DNA of 6,294 nt from Candidatus Mediterraneibacter colneyensis (GTDB taxonomy: Bacteria > Bacillota > Clostridia > Lachnospirales > Lachnospiraceae), in the NCBI GenBank assembly GCA_019114745.1, contig DXEY01000038.1:1-6294 (forward strand), written 5' to 3'. Positions 5,606 through 6,294 of this stretch are shown in pieces; the first letter of the stretch is position 1, and every line of letters starts with the position of its first letter. The notes under the pieces were generated by a model. The model had not been told where the DNA came from. It searched no databases and saw nothing but the letters and a program-made list of their open reading frames with translations. A program made the position numbers and the translations under genes.

Positions 5606-6263
5606 ACTCAAACTGAACGCCGTTATCATCAAATGTCTGGCTGGTGATAACGGCCATACAGTTATAATCTTTCATGTCAATATACTTCTCGTCTATCTGC
5701 GTTACGTGTTCTACCGTGAGCGTCCGTTTGCTCGTTGCGATCGTAATGCCCAGATCCCCTTCGAGATAATCATATATGGAGCGGGAAGCAATCTCGGGCG
5801 TCAGGTCTTTTACGCGTTCTTTCAGAAAATAATTATGGTCAAGAATCAGAGGCCTGCCGTCGAGGGAACGGAGCCTCTGCAGGTAGTACAGCTCTGTACC
5901 CGCCTTAAATCCGGTCTTTTTTTCTATCTTATCGTCAGCGGTAAGCTCCGTAAACAGAAGAACCCGGGTGAACGCTTTCTGATGATTGCGCGCCGCCGAC
6001 TCCTTAAACGACTCGATTCCCCCTACGGTGAACGAAGTCTGCTCGACAGGCTGGAAAATGTTGCGTACGCCTTTGCCGTGCATGGGCTGGACATATCCTT
6101 CTGCGGTGAGCTCGGCGAGAGCGCGCCGGACTGTGTTTCGCGAACAGTTATATTCCGCGGCCAGGGTATGTTCTGACGGAAGCATTTCCTGGTATGAATA
6201 ATACTCGATCTCAATCTTTTCTTTTAAATCTCTGTAAATATAGTCGTATTTTGCTTTTGGCAT
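5529..6263 (-). CDS. treR: GntR-family (HutC/UTRA) transcriptional regulator, TreR-like
   Basis: This is a DNA-binding repressor of the GntR family with a UTRA effector domain. The N-terminal winged helix-turn-helix holds LPSEHTLAAEY (28-38), SRNTVRRALAEL (41-52) and the wing GYVQPMHGKGV (56-66). The UTRA domain follows: YYLQRLRSLDGRPLILDHNY (126-145), SIYDYLEGDLGITI (162-175), and C-terminal FTQSRHRPDYFRFQDVATRR. That ending, and the order of motifs, resemble Bacillus TreR, which senses trehalose-6-phosphate; the ligand here is inferred. At 244 residues it is of family length. The start is the first ATG after an in-frame TGA; its ribosome site (GGGGATGTGGGATT) is weak. The gene points away from the right edge, so trehalose uptake or cleavage genes, if any, lie beyond it. 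Its 3' end overlaps the convergent membrane protein gene. Other HutC-group sugar regulators cannot be excluded. Confidence 0.85.
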   Translation of the reverse strand: MPKAKYDYIYRDLKEKIEIEYYSYQEMLPSEHTLAAEYNCSRNTVRRALAELTAEGYVQPMHGKGVRNIFQPVEQTSFTVGGIESFKESAARNHQKAFTRVLLFTELTADDKIEKKTGFKAGTELYYLQRLRSLDGRPLILDHNYFLKERVKDLTPEIASRSIYDYLEGDLGITIATSKRTLTVEHVTQIDEKYIDMKDYNCMAVITSQTFDDNGVQFEFTQSRHRPDYFRFQDVATRRTPLYP

Positions 6264-6282
6264 AATCCCACATCCCCATCAT

Positions 6283-6294
6283 CTTGTTTAAACA
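6283..6294. promoter_or_regulatory. Probable TreR-type operator, cut by the window edge
   Basis: CTTGTTTAAACA ends the window and contains the perfect 10-bp palindrome TGTTTAAACA (6285-6294). If the next two bases are AG it becomes a 14-bp palindrome CTTGTTTAAACAAG. As I recall, Bacillus TreR binds palindromes of the form CTTGTATATACAAG, so the outer half-sites would match. It lies about 20 nt upstream of the treR start, fitting autoregulation or control of a divergent operon. Confidence 0.4.

Noticed and set aside
5123..5632. 169-residue minus-strand frame opposite the CmpB-type region
   Set aside because: It is antisense to conserved CmpB-type motifs and itself shows none; His/Arg-rich shadow composition.
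5589..6176. 195-residue plus-strand frame opposite treR
   Set aside because: It is the antisense shadow of treR, with no promoter or ribosome site supported and no family resemblance.

Overview
The window looks like chromosomal DNA of a spore-forming, gut-type Clostridia, most likely Lachnospiraceae. Pointers are a SpmA-type spore maturation protein, a DUF885 lipoprotein peptidase, a DUF975/CmpB-type membrane protein, a low-GC-Firmicutes style TreR regulator, tRNA genes without encoded CCA, and near-consensus sigma-A promoters. The assignment is inferred from family resemblance; no search was run.

Layout. From 2 to 1693 (+) runs a 5'-truncated DUF885 metallopeptidase-like lipoprotein, whose lipobox cysteine is visible at 26-28. 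It runs into spmA (1696-2346, +), the two stop/start codons being 2 nt apart, so they are probably one transcript. The usual partner spmB is not next. Instead, after 49 nt holding a possible extended -10 promoter, comes an aldo/keto reductase (2396-3358, +) with an intact catalytic tetrad. A strong promoter at 3376-3404 then drives a compact tRNA-Glu(TTC)/tRNA-Cys(GCA) operon. It has a hairpin leader, a 3-nt spacer between the tRNAs, and an intrinsic terminator at about 3595-3622.

A second strong sigma-A promoter (3639-3667), with a perfect 9-bp tandem duplication in its spacer, precedes a 629-residue membrane protein (3716-5605, +) that joins a DUF975 region to a CmpB-type putative ABC-permease region. 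Its start is unusual. The good Shine-Dalgarno sequence serves a GTG that would make an 11-residue peptide ending in an ATGA overlap with an internal start of the large gene, and a 7-bp GC-rich hairpin lies between that Shine-Dalgarno and the first ATG.

On the minus strand, a GntR/HutC-type regulator most like the trehalose repressor TreR (6263-5529) converges on the membrane protein gene and overlaps its 3' end by 77 nt. The last 12 bases of the window, CTTGTTTAAACA, look like most of a TreR-type palindromic operator upstream of treR, cut by the window edge.

The genes do not form one evident pathway. I see a sporulation/envelope pair, a solitary oxidoreductase, a tRNA operon, a membrane protein of unknown function, and a sugar regulator whose targets are probably beyond the right edge. 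I find no mobile element, CRISPR array or defence system. The most unusual points are the translation-initiation layout of the DUF975/CmpB gene, its antisense tail over treR, and spmA without spmB.
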